DNA from: Beaufortia kweichowensis | Taxonomy: Eukaryota; Chordata; Actinopteri; Cypriniformes; Gastromyzontidae | Reading direction: 5' to 3' | Length of the DNA: 64,000 bases | Assembly (NCBI GenBank): GCA_019155185.1 | Contig: CM032795.1 | Span: forward strand, 14,983,795 to 15,047,794 | Shown: piece after piece, positions 33,731 through 48,200 of the stretch | How positions within the stretch are numbered: position 1 is the first letter of the stretch | How the letters are laid out: each line of letters begins with the position of its first letter | Notes under the pieces: generated by a model | Seen by the model: the letters and a program-made list of their open reading frames with translations, nothing else | Databases searched by the model: none | What the model was told of the DNA's origin: nothing | Program-made: the position numbers and the translations under genes

Positions 33731-36276
33731 TTTTTTCTCCAGTCTTTATGGTTATGTGGTGTATGTTGTTTTATATCACAAACGACCACTTGGGGGCCCT
33801 GATGCGCCATGTTTGGTGGCACACAATGACACTTTAAGTTTAGGATTTTGTGTATAAAAATTAGTATTTCTTGCCAACAAATGTGATTATTTTCAACCAC
33901 ATTAATAAGTAAATTAAAGGTACAAAAAGTTTTTTTAAATCATGTATAATTGCGAGCGGGTTACAAAGATGTAAAATAAGGGAGCCACAGATCAATGGCT
34001 TTTACAGTTCAGTCTGTTAAGTTCATGGTTTCCCTCTTGGGAACGGCTGGTGTCCGAGCAATGGCACTTTCAGCCACTGGCGCATATCCCACACAGCTGA
34101 AAGTGGTTTATATTATCTGGTTGAAAAGTATTTGGTTTAAAATTCCTTGTGTCGATATAATCTCTGGAAATACTTGTTTTTATTGTTCAGTAACAGAAAA
34201 CAGAAATCTACTAAACCTACTGGGATGTGAAAAATAAACTAGTTCTTTGTGTCTCTTTCTAAACATTGGCTGCTGTTCTATCAGAATACAAAAGAAAGAT
34301 TTCTTGTGGCCTCATAGCTTAAATATTGTGAAATATGGGTTTTATACATTTGGCCTAGGCTGTTCTTTTAAATCCATTCTGTCAAAGCTGTTATAGTCTC
34401 GTAATCTATTTAGGTTTGTTAAGAAGAACACTGTGTTTTATCCAACATGTAACGTCTTGAATGAAAGTACAAGATGGAAGACTTCCTTCAGAAGGCTTTT
34501 CATCCTCAAAGCCTTGTTTAAATCTTTTTAGGTCACTTTTTAGCCAAAACCCATTAAAAGAACATTGTGAATCATGCGATAATCTGTTTAATGTTTTAGT
34601 AAAGGTTAATTCATGCAAAAGGTAAAATTCTATCAAACTCATGTCATTTCAAAACTGCATGGCTATTTCTTCTGTAGATCACAAAAGGAGATGTTAGACA
34701 GACTAAACAAAGCTATCTTGTTCTTTCAAAAGACTCAAACTAATAGCCCTCAGTCATCTAAACAGATTTTGTTTTTTAGGGGCAATAGCAGAGAGACCTT
34801 CTTGCTATAGGCTCTGTTAAGTAAATCTGGGGCTCAGTATCACAGCAAACAGACTCTAATCTGAGGATTAACAAGGGGGTTTCCCCTTTATCAGAGTTTC
34901 CTCTCTGTGTGTACTCGGCAGATAGAAGATGATGGTCTTGAAAGACATGAAACTGTCCAACAATTTGGAGACTTTTCAGTGGCTGCTGGTTGGCCGATGT
35001 AGCTCAGTGTCAGACTGAATTGTGGATGTGCAATAATATTTTTCTTTCATTATAAATGCAATATGTTTTGTTACATGCAAAAAAAAAACATTTTTATATA
35101 AAATAGCTAGAATGAGTTAGAATTTAAGTGCTTTAATTGTGGTTGTATGCCTATAGCTAAATTACCTAAATAACTGTTGTGTGTATAGTTATCTTTCCTT
35201 TTGTGCTATTTACTTTAACCATCTTAATCTTCTTTTTTATTACTGAGAACTATTACTTCATCCAGACAGTATTTTTCTCTGTAACACACTGATTTCACAT
35301 CATCCCACTATCCGTAAAGACGTTTCCTGTGCTGGGGCTCAAGTTTCCATTTACGGATATACAAAGTACACTCATAGTAATTCAAGAAAACAGAGTTAGA
35401 CATCTTCCTTAAGGCAAAAACCTTTGATTTATCATACCAGGCACACTAGCTGTTCCACTGGTTCATTTAAGTATTACACCTGAGGCCAGCACATCCTTTA
35501 GAGGGAACTATTGAAATAATGGCAGAAATTAAAGAAAACATTAAAGCTGGCTAGTCGTAGTTTCACAAAATTCCAATATTATTTGATATCAGTGACCTGG
35601 AATATCATGTACAAATCATTTTGTCAACTTTTTTTGAAGCATTTTTTGGCACTTAACAGCCCTAGTGCTCGTTTACTGATTATTTGCACAACAGTGTTTA
35701 GTATAATCTTCACACATTGACCTTTTGTGTTCTACAGAAAGAGAAAGTCATGTCTTTGGAATTGCATTATGCTAAGTAGACAGAATTTTTTCATAATTTT
35801 TTGTAAGCTTTCCTCAGCCAGCCAGTTTAGAACACTGGACAACAAAAACAGAATTTGCATTAACATTAGTGATCATAGCTTTTGAATAATTTTAGAGAGG
35901 TAATTTTTTTAGCATTATGTTGGCTGATAAAACTCTAAACGTAGTTCTCTTTACTGTCTGCTTCATGTGTGTTTAAAGACCTCTTGCGTCACAGAAGCAG
36001 AGGTCTGAGGGTAAGCATGGCTGGTTTATGGCTCAGTGGGAAAAAACTAAGCGGTGTGAATCTGCCTGCTGAGAGAACAGACTGAGTACAGAAAGGGTTC
36101 ATGCTGAGAACGACTGGGTTTACCGAGCTTTTTCCCACATGGTTTCTATGCCTTTGATCATTGCTTTTATATGTCTTTGACCAGCTTTTGCACATTAGAT
36201 GGAAAGTGTATGTTCTGTAATCATGCCCTTATCATCCATATTAGATAGAGGCTCTCTGAATGTATATATTGTATAT

Positions 36277-36690
36277 GCTACGGTTTAAAAGCTTGGGGTC
36301 ACTTACACATTTTTTATTAATTATTTTCCACATTTTACAATAGTAGTAAACTCATTCAAACCACAGAGAGACACAAATGCAGCTATGAGATTTATATTAT
36401 GACAAACATAAACCATAAAAAAATCAAAATGTATATTTTAGCATCTTCAAACTAATCACCATTGTATAGAATTTGCAAGAATCTTGGCATTTTATACACT
36501 AGCTTCTTGAGGCTCACCCTGAGATGCTTTTTAAATTGTGTTTTGTAATAAAAGATATGACTGCGTTAGCAAAATTATATTTTTCTCCATAACTTATTTC
36601 ATTTATTCAGGTATGTTTTCAGAGCAAAATATGTTTAAGGTCATGAAAAACATTTCAATCAAGTGACTTAAAACTTTTGAACTGTAGTGC
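36277..36690. mobile_element. terminal-inverted-repeat element, GGTTTAAAAGCTTGGGG type
   Basis: Left end ACGGTTTAAAAGCTTGGGGT pairs with right end AAAACTTTTGAACTGTAGT as an imperfect inverted repeat. The ends resemble the TACAGT..CAAAAGTTTG termini common in fish non-autonomous DNA elements. No transposase ORF. Confidence 0.5.
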
Positions 36691-37544
36691 ATACTGTATA
36701 TTTATATAACCAGTAGTTATGTTGTGTTTAGGCAGCCTAAAGATGATTTATATCACAAAACATACTGTTACGTATATGTGCCAATAGTCTTGGAACTTCC
36801 AGGTGTTAAGTAGTAACGAAAATGATCAAACAATGTAATTGTTTCCAGTAAGTTAATTCCTGCAAATCATGAAACAGTATAGTTTGGTGGCGGGTTCTGA
36901 GTCAGCATCCTAAAACTGTTGGAAAGCCTTTAGGAAAAAGCAGTGGTTTCACCACTGAACCCTGGGAGATCTTTTTATGTGGTGGACCTCCACAATCTCA
37001 TGCATTCTTTTTGGCTGACTTCACTGCCACAGCTGCTTTAAGCTTGCTGCACTGCTTTGTAGTTCCTCAAAAGACTCGATAAGCTTACTTCATTACTTCA
37101 TGCTTGAAACTGATCAGTGTCGATCTTTTTTCATAAAGTTTTGCAGCAGTACATACACATTACTCATGGGTTTCACTGTTCATAAATCAAGACAATCATT
37201 GTGAGGATTCTTGAATTGCTGGGTTTTCCCGAATGTCACATGGAAAATGTGCATCTCAGTTCTGTTCAAATCATTAGCAAATATGAGATCAGTTTTCTGA
37301 AAAGGACAATAGACTTTGTTCTGAAATCTTTCAGAAGAAAAAAATTCTGCTGTTTATATAACTTTTTACGGCTGCATCTTTTGATCTGGAGGATTTTAAA
37401 TGGGCACAAGCTTGGTGGTAATTTGTAGATGAGGTGACAATGTGATACTCTGAATCATTTAGTGAAACATTTGGTTCAACTGATTCAAAATGTCAAAAAG
37501 TCTTGTTATCGCAGTGCAGGTAGAATTACCTTATCTGTGATCTT

Positions 37545-37567
37545 TAAAAAAAAAAAAAAAAAAAAAA
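37545..37567. repeat. poly(A) run
   Basis: Twenty-three consecutive A. No retroposed gene or SINE was recognised immediately upstream, so the origin is unclear. Confidence 0.85.
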
Positions 37568-40500
37568 TCTTAAGTGCCAACATGATGTTGCTGTACATCT
37601 TTCGAAATAGACTTTGCATAACCTTAAAGCTCTTGATAAATTGACCAAGCCAAAATCAGTAGGACTCAGCTTCTCTTTGTTTCACTTTTCAACTCTGAAT
37701 AGCATCTCAACACTTCATTAACGCTATGCCAATAAAAGCAGAAGTTCAAGGGTCAACGGTAGGCCTGAAAGGGTACATACCCCAGCTTTCAAGGTCAGAA
37801 AAAATGGTCAGAAGTTTCTAGCCATGCAGTAACTCCCAGGAGACAGAGAGTATCTAATGATGGCTCAACAGGATGCTGTACTGGTACACGTCTGCAAAAG
37901 CGGCCCTGGGGTCACCAAGGTCATTTCACTTCTTCCTCTGTCACATTCTAATTGGACAGGTGGCAACAAGTGGTGTAAATGCCCAACCATATGAAATAGA
38001 TAAGGGATGTGTGTGAAAGCAAGGTCTGGTGGGATTGTGACAAATAGAAGAAGAGAAAGATGGCAAGTCTCTGTTCCATATGGGCTCTGAAAATAGCTGT
38101 CCAGTCTCTTTGGTTTATATCCAATGGACTTACCACCATGAAGTGGTTTATGGCTACATAAAATTGAGTTGTTTTCTCCCATGACAACATTTCAACATAA
38201 CTGAAAAACAACCACTAATGATGCAATGTAAATCCAAACCGAGCAGAGCATCATTTCCCCTTAGAGATTTATTAATATTTTCAAAGCATAGCATTCAGAG
38301 CATTTGTCTTCTGTATTAGAGAATTTTGTAAAACCATTGATTCTTTGAAAGAGCAGAAGGCTGTCAAACAACATCTTTTATTTAATTTATAATTATACCC
38401 TCATATGCAAAAGCGACAGCTCATATTCTATATTTTACTCCCATCTGGTCGTCCCTAAACATAGCACAGGCACCAGAAACTTCAACAAATCTGAAGAAAT
38501 TACTTACAGGAAAAGGGTCATTTATCATTTTTAACATTAAAAGTAAGAGAAACAAGCAGAAAAGAGTAAAGTACAAGCAGTTATGAGAATGATGAGGTTT
38601 ATTGTTTTCTTTGACTGTTCTCAGAGTGTTGATTATGATTATGTAATGTGTATGATAGCCACAGATTATGATTTTTTACTCTTATACTGTAATTCCATCT
38701 AGTGTGAGGTTATCAAACATGCTCCACCTAGTTTTTATATTTAGCCATTTATAAAGTTGGACAGTGTGATATGTTTGGTATTTTCTGTTAGATTTGTTGA
38801 AGTCTTTTGTACCTAAAACATAATGTATGTTTTATGTATTTATTCTCTTGCCAGATGTTATCTTTCCAAAGCAATTCACAACAGGCAGTGAATTTTAACA
38901 CTAAAACTATTATAAGAAGTTCAAAACACACCTCGTGGCAAAACACAGAGCCTGAGTTGTTCTGTGTTGTACGCATTGAAAATGTTTTTTTATAAGTTTG
39001 AACTTTTATAAGTTGCAACTGGAAAGCTTTGCCCTTTAGAGTGATTTATAGAAGAAAACCTGAAATGTTCTGGAACACAAGGTGCTTGGAATGTATAGCT
39101 GGTTCTTTTATAAAGAATTTAACCAGAAGGAAAGTCTTAAAAATGTTCGTAAGAATGAAATGATTCATTCATTCTCTGAAGAATCTTTTTTTATAGATTT
39201 CGTATAGTTAATATCATAATAATACATTTAAAAATATCAGGCACTCAGCTTAGACCAGTTTCATCAAGGGCAAGGACACAGGTCTTTATATATTTTATTG
39301 GCTTTATTAAACTTCCCTCAAGGCATATTCAGGGAACATTGCTTTTAAATTAAATCACAATATCTTTAAATAATTTGCCTCATAATCTTCCATTAATTAT
39401 TTGGAAGTTATTTTGGTGACTTCCACATCCATAAATTTTTACCACAGATAAAACAAAAAAGTTAAAATGTAATAAAAACAGGCTTTCATGGTGATTTAAA
39501 GTGTGCTGGCAAAGACTTGAGTCTTCACTTAACACTTCAGTATTAACTATCAACTAAGCTGAAGTTCTTGATGTCCTTGCACTCCACAATGGATCCATTC
39601 TTCAATGTCTTTATAACTTATAGCTGAGGTTTGTGTGTGTTTAGATGTAGAGGAGACTGTGTCTCTCACAAGCTTTATTTTCCACACAGGAGCACTGCTA
39701 TTGAGACAGTTGGGCCTCTCCAAAAAGCTGTGTTTTTCTTGTCAACGGCTACTGTTTTGGTTCGGAGGCTTCTGTTCTCGCTGATCGAGCGATGCTGACG
39801 TGGAGATGGCGTGGTGCTAAATTAAGAGTTTCCCTCCACATCTGCAAAACCCCGTGAGAGAGGGGAAAAATCATTCAGAAGGCAGGAACTCAATATGGCT
39901 CTCATTAGGAAGTGTATTAAGCACGAGTTTATAGCGTGTCTGCAGTATGTTGGGTTTGAGCAGACAGGCTCACAGATGTTAACACTTTGACATATCGCTT
40001 CTTGTTGACTGTGATGTAGCAGCGTGTTCTGTTTGTTAAGTCACCCAGCAACATGCTTTCCTCTGTGGCTGGTTTCCAAACCTGGAATTTTGTCTTTCCA
40101 GTACATGACAGAGAGGAGCAGACAGGAAAAGGGAGATGGAACGTGACTGGGAAACAACGCAGCCAGAACTTAAACCTGAGTTTCCGCTAACATGTCCACC
40201 ACAGCTTTAACATCTACTTTTTTGAGGGGAACATGAAATAGAGCATTCAAGGACAAAAAACTGGGTCGTTTAGTGATAAAAAGAATGCATTTTTACAAGA
40301 GAAAGAGATATATGTTCAAGAACATAAATACAGAGTAGACTAGAATTCATAGTTCCCCTTTTTGTCAGCTCTCAGGAGAGATACAGATGGAATTGGGACA
40401 TGAAATAACAAGGCAAACGCCACAAATCTCCCAAAGCCAGTGAAAGATCCAGGGTTAAGACTTTGAAGCCTCTCATTTTAGATAACCCCCAAGATGTGTA

Positions 40501-43500
40501 AGGGCAGTATGAAATACTACTTTTCCTTTTTGCCGTACACCTCTGCTTATTAATTTAGATATTTCGTTATTTTCCAGACATTGACAGCGGAAGGCGTAAC
40601 ACCTTTAAAAAGTTGTCCGCTTTGATCGTGGCAGTGACATAGTTTCACAGGGTCATGCACCTATATGAGCACCTGGAGTTTGCGTGGTGAGATGTGTTGA
40701 GCTATGATAATAATGGTTATTTAGAAACTACACTTCTGCTTGAGAACTTCTGTGAGGGGTTTAAACAGTAGCGCTGAATTATATAACAGAAGGATGTCGG
40801 GAAAAGAAAATGACTGTGTAAGTGGTCCCTGTATGGTTCTAAGGAATGAGAGAGAGAGAGACTAGATACTTCTGCAACATGCTGAACCCATTTTGCCATT
40901 CTGCTGTGTTGTAATAGATTGGGGATTTCACGGGCGCAAGGCTGTGAACGCTCAAGCATTCAATTTTGTTTCAGTTACTCAACAGAGAAATGGTTCTTAT
41001 AGAGGAGACCTTGAATCAGTTTTCTGTGTTTAAGCCTTGTGAGGCTTTATGGTGTGAAGCAATGTTTCACTTACCCTGAATCACACTGAACCCCGATTTA
41101 AAAAAGAACTGGTTGAGCTTTATTCTACAAGATTGTAAAGTGTTCACAGCATCTGAAAAAAATCAGTGCATAATGATGAAATAGAGTGATATAGACGATG
41201 GCAATATGATAGGTTGATGGATGGCTAAAGGTCTCGGTAAACCCAGTGGCTGTGGTACATTGCCTTGTGTAAACATACGTAAGGTATCAAGGGTTTACAT
41301 AATGTGTGAGATGTCTGGAGACCTTCTGGCAAAGCAATAGGAGGTCATGACCTCCTGTGGACTGAACTGTTTCTATGTATGTATTCCATGCAATGACCTC
41401 TTTATTGAACACTAATGTGAGTTATTCACTGTATACATGTTTACAATTGAGTTTTACACTTCATGTTTATGTTAAGCCCTTATCCTTGGCCCTTTTAAAC
41501 TGTATTGTGCCTGATTCCCTTATTCACAACCCTCAAAGACATCTTCTTGAACTCTTAATTGGTGCCATGTGCATTGACCTGTGAAAGCAAGTGCCCCGTT
41601 TTAGGTGAGATTGACCCCAAGGGGAAAGATAAACAGTGATTATTGATCCCCAAATGTCTACTGGAATCCAGAGAACTGATAAACTTTCATCTACCTGTTT
41701 CACTTAAACACATGTCCTTTACACAGATTCAGCCGTGATTCATTGAATTAGAGTGTTGTACTCAGTTTCGCTAAATTACATTAATTGTACTACAAATTTA
41801 TTGATTTTGGTACAGTTAATTCTAAAATATAGATCCCAGGATAGACTGACTTAATTAATTACACCATATTACTGGTTATGTAGTGCTCCTAAAAACATGA
41901 AAAATATAGGTGCTCTGCATCCTAAGAGCAGTTGTTTTAAGCTTCTGAATATATCCGTATGCTTACCAGTTAACTTTTAAGTACCTGATCGTTTCCAGAT
42001 GTTACATACATGTGTTCTCATCCACAACTATAATGCAAATTACATACAAGCACCACATTGCAGTATACTGTGCATAAACACCCACACAAAAGTATTTGTT
42101 ATTTCCAAAGCATATGTAACGTGATCATCTGCAACTTTATACTTACAAAAGATGGTTAAAAGCATTTGTTTCCTTCTTATTTAATCCAGTGCAGATTTGT
42201 TGCATTGTGACCGTATGCCATTCAGTAGGTAATGTTAATTTAACATCTAATTTATTTGAGAGCTGAATGATTTAAAGCAAATATGAGTAAGAATTAAAGG
42301 TTACGTGTATATTATATGTGTGTAAATAATAATTTTGTCACAAACTGAAATTGCAAAATAGCGATTGTTTTCCCAGGTGCTCCCCCGTCTTTCATTGGTC
42401 GACTAACAGATCCCCAAACAAACAAGACAATATTCGGATTTGTAGATTTTGAGGTAAAATAAACATATAGCTAAATGTCTTATAGTTGTCTCTGCTTAAA
42501 GCTTGAATCAAACCAGCTTCAAAACTACAGTAATATTTTAAGAATGTTTCTGTACTGTTAGTGCTATATATAGTCTGACATGAACTTCTACATTTCAATT
42601 GAAATGCAGCACAAATGCTTTATGAGTTTCTTTGAGTACAGAATGAAATTCTTTGGTCTAACTCAGAAGCAGTACTTTGGTTCAGTACTGAGAATTCACA
42701 GGAGACATCATTAGACTCTGAGTCTGCTGTGTGTCTTTGGTGTCAGAGGCAATCCACACCAACAGTATTGATTAACTTTCACAGTCTTTTTAACCACAAA
42801 ACGAATTACTTTTATACAACATCCACTCTTTTGTTTCTTTCTCTTTCACTGCCTTCTCTTTTGTACTATTATTTTAGAAAGCAGTCCAGGTCTGGTCTTG
42901 TAAAGTCTTTTGAATGTGAAGCGGGAACAATCCATCTGGATCACGTTATTGTTACCTTTTCTATCCCTTCCACCGCTCTTTAATGTTAGCATTAGGTCTG
43001 CATGCTGGCTGAAGTACACAGGCCTTATTACTAGTGTTGAGTACAATTTCCTGCTTTGGTTTAAATAAACATTGCTCATATATTAAATTAAGGATTTCTT
43101 CATTTTGCTAATGCTTTGCTTCCAAATCTGATTTTTTCTAATTTAAATTCGGAAACAGACTTCCCTTTCCATTATACCTTTTGTGACCTAAGCTGAAATT
43201 CAGTCTCAGGCCTGTCGGGCAAATGTGAATAGAGAGTCTGTGTGAGGAAGCCTTTTTGTCTGCCGTGAAACAATGAAAAACGGGTGCTTAAGATCAGCTG
43301 AGCGGTGATGTCACTGGGGAAGCCCTGACCTCAAACAAAGACTGCTGAGGGGAGCCCGGGTGCCTGGAACAGAGCGCTATTGTCCACACGCCACTGTATC
43401 AGGACCTAATTTGGTTCCTCAAGTGTCCTATGGTTTCAATTTGGATGGTCATGCTTGCCGATGCCGTTTTGATGAGTCAATGTTTCTGGAGTAGTGGCTG

Positions 43501-43819
43501 CTTTATTTCTGCAGACATGTTGCTGATTTATGTTTACACTGGAACTTGCCTTTGAGGGGATGAATGAATAGACTATGAGTAAAGAGAAACAAGACATAAG
43601 AAAGCCAGAGAAATAAATAAGGAAGAGACGGCTAGTGTTGGGAAATCTGCTTTGAAATTGTAGCTTGTTGAAACCATATTACAATTTAGGGTTTGACTAT
43701 GATGACAAAGCTTAAAAAACAACTAAATTTGCATATATACTGTATTAAATTAATGTAAGACTTATTATATCATGATATTGTACTGATACCAAATAACATA
43801 AAATGCCTCATTCAGGATA

Positions 43820-43930
43820 ATATTCAAATTTTTCAATTCAAATTTTTTTCAGTAGTGATTTTACACAATTTTGCATCATTACAAAGCAGCTTCACATATA
43901 TAGAAAGTAACAAAAGTAAAGACGTGTTTG
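43820..43930. repeat. degenerate fish repeat (TTTTCAGTAGTG...AAAGCAGCTTCACA)
   Basis: Resembles the common fish repeat containing ...CATTGTTTCAAAGCAGCTTTACA, here as CATCATTACAAAGCAGCTTCAC. Recognised by that core only. Confidence 0.35.
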
Positions 43931-44158
43931 TAACAAATAAAGAAATAACATAGAATACATGGTGTTATTGCAAAATCCTTCAGTAAGATGTACAAAACTA
44001 ACTTAAAATAATTGTAAATTAGGTTTGTAAGCAGACTGTTCAATTTATAGTGCTTGTAAACACTGTGTACGTTTATGGTACGGGATGTATATTATTTATA
44101 TTAAATGTAAAAATTCTTGTCTGTCACTTTGTAGTTGGTTTCTAAATAGAAAGAGGAC

Positions 44159-44197
44159 TGAACTGATGACAAATACATTGAATTTGTCATCAGTTCA
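44159..44197. repeat. 16-bp perfect inverted repeat (hairpin)
   Basis: TGAACTGATGACAAAT (44159-44174) and ATTTGTCATCAGTTCA (44182-44197) are exact reverse complements separated by ACATTGA. No surrounding gene, and no T run as in a bacterial terminator. Confidence 0.85.
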
Positions 44198-47100
44198 AAA
44201 ACAAGTTTTGGATTTCTACCTCTATTTATTCAGCTGTAAAGAAAATGTAGTGATTTTAACTTATTTGGCAATAGTCACTTTTACTGTCAAGCTACTGAAA
44301 TTGTTAGTTAAGTTAGTAGCATCAATATTTTAATCAGTTGTGACAGTTATCTGCAGTATGCTTTTAATTGTAATTGGAAATTATACATTTCAATGGTGCT
44401 CTTAGTTGTGATTATAGCAGAAAGACCAGCTGAAAATAAATCTGAGTTATGACAAGTCTTTGCTCGCTCCCTCATTCGCACCCGTTGACATCTGCATGTG
44501 TGCTCAATGCAAGCATCAATGTGTTATACATGTATGCGTGAGTATAAAAACACTCTGTGTCTGCCCTCGTGATCAGTTATGCAACAGTATTTGGATACTA
44601 AGTTCACAAACACAATGTTCCCTCTTCCTTTCAGGCTCAGTGACTTTCCTCAGCATCCGTTGGCATCATGACTGCATAAACACAAACTGGCTTTGCAAAC
44701 CGTAAGACAGTATTTTTAAGTCTGTGATCAAAGCTTGTCCATCATGATATACATGGCAGAAAATAACCAGTCAAACAGTTATTGTTTGGGCAAATTAAGC
44801 CCTATATTTGATTCTTCACTAACAAGTTATTGTTACTTTCAATATACAGTATAATGTACAGTGTAGTACTGTAAAAGCTTTATGATTAATGCCATGGCAG
44901 ATACAGCAGAGGGCGGTAAGATCTGCAGAACAATGACAGCGACAGATGCTAATCCCATCAGCTGAATATGAGAGAGGGAAAAACTGACTCTAATTATCAG
45001 AGTATTGACCCGTGTCTAATAGGATTCTAACTATGTAAGGGAGTCATTATAATCCTGTATTCATTTGCCTCTACAAGGTGTGTAATGAATGCGCATCTCC
45101 TTTAAGCATAATGTTTTTTAGCGAACCCTTGTCTTTACAGTTCACACTCTTGGTGTCAAAGTGATTACGTACTGTACAGTGTTGTTGTTTGGTAGAAATA
45201 AGGAGATCTTGAATATGTTCTTATCTTGTGGTTGAAGACCATTGATATTACAGTCCGCAGGGTCCCTCAACATGGGATATCAGTGATATCTGTTTATGCA
45301 ATCAATGACTTTGATCCTTAGTATATCCATACTTTATACTTTACTTTATATACTTTGTCCATGTTTTTCATGTATTTATCCGGGTACCTCCATGATAGCG
45401 TATGAAGGCTCTAATCACAATCTTCTCCAATCTGTACTTCACTCTGATTGGTTCCTTGTTGTTTGGTTCTCTGTCTCTTATTAACTCACAACAAAAATCT
45501 TTCAACTCTGAGCAAACAATTGTGCTGAATGTTTGTTGAACGGTTAGAAATGTAGACAGACGGGGAAGAGATGTCAGCCATGGCCATGCAAAGCATCACT
45601 GGCAGTTACAATGAATCTGGGTCATTCCCCACGGCTAGTTCGATATGTAATTATGCAGAAATGTCCAAATCCGGCCTCTATTCTTACTGGTTTTGTGGCA
45701 CAGGAGTGACGCCCGGAGTGAGAACACTTCTGAGGGATCCAGCTGTGCATGCACTTGTGGATGATTTTCACTTTAAGTACTTCTCCCGATTGGCATGATG
45801 TAAACGTTCTTCTGGTGTTTCCCTTGTTTCAGCCAAAACACCAAATGGCTGGGTAAGTTTATCCTTATGATCGAACATCACAATTATTGCCATTTAGAAA
45901 AGTAGCACATTCTCAACTAATTGTACCTTAACATAGAAAGTGGTAGCAATAATTCCTCCACCTGGAAAAGTTGAGAAACACCATCTGGTTTGCGTATCCT
46001 TTGACCTTTGATCTGTTCTAGAAGCAAATGTCTTAGAGGAGTTAGGCACGTAAAGTCACTTCCTTTCCATCGGCTAGCCACGGAGATACATGAGAACCAT
46101 AACATCTTCCATTGATCAAATATCTTTCCCAAGTGTGCTGATAGCAGAAGCTGCAAACATTTATCTGAAGCAGATGTGAGTCTAGGCATAATTATCTTTA
46201 TTTACAATTATGTTAAAAGAATCCCTGCAGAGTAGGAAAACCCATTTAAGATGTCTGTACTTTGCAGTTTTATGTTTGGCTGCAGGTTATATCTCACAGA
46301 GAGTTGTAAGGAAGTTAAAGCCCTTTAAAAAAAACTTTAGTCTTATACAAAAATCACACTCCACTGGATAAACATGTGTATTGCTTCATTGGTTGCATAC
46401 ATTTATCCAAAAACTTTCAATAGAAAGTTTCCAATAGAAACAACTGCTTGAAGTTTCTTTCAGTGATTAAGGAAACACCTCTGTCTGTACTTGAAGAGAA
46501 ATGTTTCCTGACTGGGTTGTTACCCTATAAATCTTTAATGAACATTTGTGCATAAAGAAATCATATACAGTTGAAAAATATGTGTATTTTTCTTGCACTT
46601 GTTATGTTAATCACCAAGTTTAGTCATATGTAAAGGAAGCAGTGCCTTTAAAGATTTTTAGGACACATAGACATCAGTCACTTTACTTATTTCAAAACAC
46701 TGTGAAAAACAGCACTATTTTACAGCATGCGTTTATTTCCAGTAAAGGGTGCAATTCATAACCTTTGCTTTTATAACCCTTTTATAACCTTAAAATTCAT
46801 AACCTTTTTTGCCGTTCTGTGTGAAACAAAATTTTTGCAGTACATTTACAGTCAAATTATGTCAAACTGACATTTTCCGTGCAATCGTTCCCACAGCTCA
46901 ACCTATAAATCATTACTATAAGCTTACCATTGCAAATCAGAGTAAAGTAAGAAGATTGTTATGTACTTGCTCAATAACAGATTATTGTTTTTGATTATGC
47001 AAAAAGAGTTATGGATTGCAGCTTTAAATGTTAAAAATGTAATGCAGGGAGTTATGAGAATACCTCTGAATGACATTATTAACAATTTACAAATTACAGT

Positions 47101-47962
47101 TTTTCTTTGATTTTTATAATTCACAAGGACCAATAGTTGAAAATGACTAAGCATTTCCGAAACTAATTATAATAGCTGACACATGACAGACATCCTAAGT
47201 TGGGAAGTTGAGGGTGTTTGATAATTGATAGTGCTGTGTGAAGTGGCTCAGGCCTTCAGAGGTGACTGACTGACTGACTGGGGGCCAAAGTCTGAGAATG
47301 ATAAAATCTTTGTGGACTGTGAGGCGTGAGGTTAGCCACACTCTCCTGAGGGTCTTAAGGGGCAATCAGGAGCTAAAAGTTAGTGTCCGATCTCCCGGGA
47401 GCTCCAATTTCCACACGCACACAGTGGCTCTATTGAGTCCAACCCTCATGATTCATCTCATACCACAAACTCTTGATGGCCAATCACACTAGGGCAGCGT
47501 AACGCAACGCAAGATGGATTGAAGTGTTTCATTTTCTCACTCACATCAGAGAAAATGGTCGTTCATATGTGTTCAACTTAGTTGGACATTTTTAGGGTTT
47601 GAAATTTAGGGAAATGTATGAGTAGTAATAATAGGCCCCAGTGCTGTAATTCTTCAGAAACTGTGGTTTGAATGTCTGTTACTCTCCCTTTGGACATACA
47701 GTTTTTTATTTCCCATGTTTTCAAATGTCTTTTTATATTTTTATTCTTAGTGCAACTTTGTTACTTAAATCAACTAAATGGGGGGACTGGGGATAGTTGT
47801 TACAAGAGCAGTTAATATAAATCCTGTATAGAAGATTTGGAGTCAAAATCCAATTCCATAAATGTGTTTTTTCTAATTATGGTTTTTATATTGTTTCAAA
47901 TATAGTACCGTTACTTAAATACCGTTAATAAATTAGATTTTTTTCTCCAAACTAAAATATTT

Positions 47963-48200
47963 ACCTGTTAACTGTCACCATTACATATTCACTTTAATAT
48001 TATATAGGAAAATTTTTATCTAATTATGACAACTATAAATTGTTGTCATGTAAATTGTAAATTAAACTATAAATTGATGGAAAGGAATACGATTTAAGAT
48101 GAAATATTTGACAAATTGTCATAAAAATAAACATAAAAAAAATAATTAAAATAAATGTTACTGTAATTTATAAAAATATCTACAATGATTTTTTTTTAAT
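47963..48200 (+). repeat. dispersed repeat, ACCTGTTAACTGTCACC family, copy 2
   Basis: Second copy of the element at about 6112-6300 in the same orientation, with the same block order but extra AT-rich sequence in the middle. Confidence 0.55.

Noticed and set aside
37545..37567. Poly(A) run as the end of a processed pseudogene
   Set aside because: No coding-like or gene-like sequence could be recognised upstream and no flanking duplication was seen.
45571..45798. 75-aa plus-strand ORF MSAMAMQSITGSYNESGSF...
   Set aside because: Protein-like composition, but no recognised domain and no clear splice context; a chance ORF is more likely.
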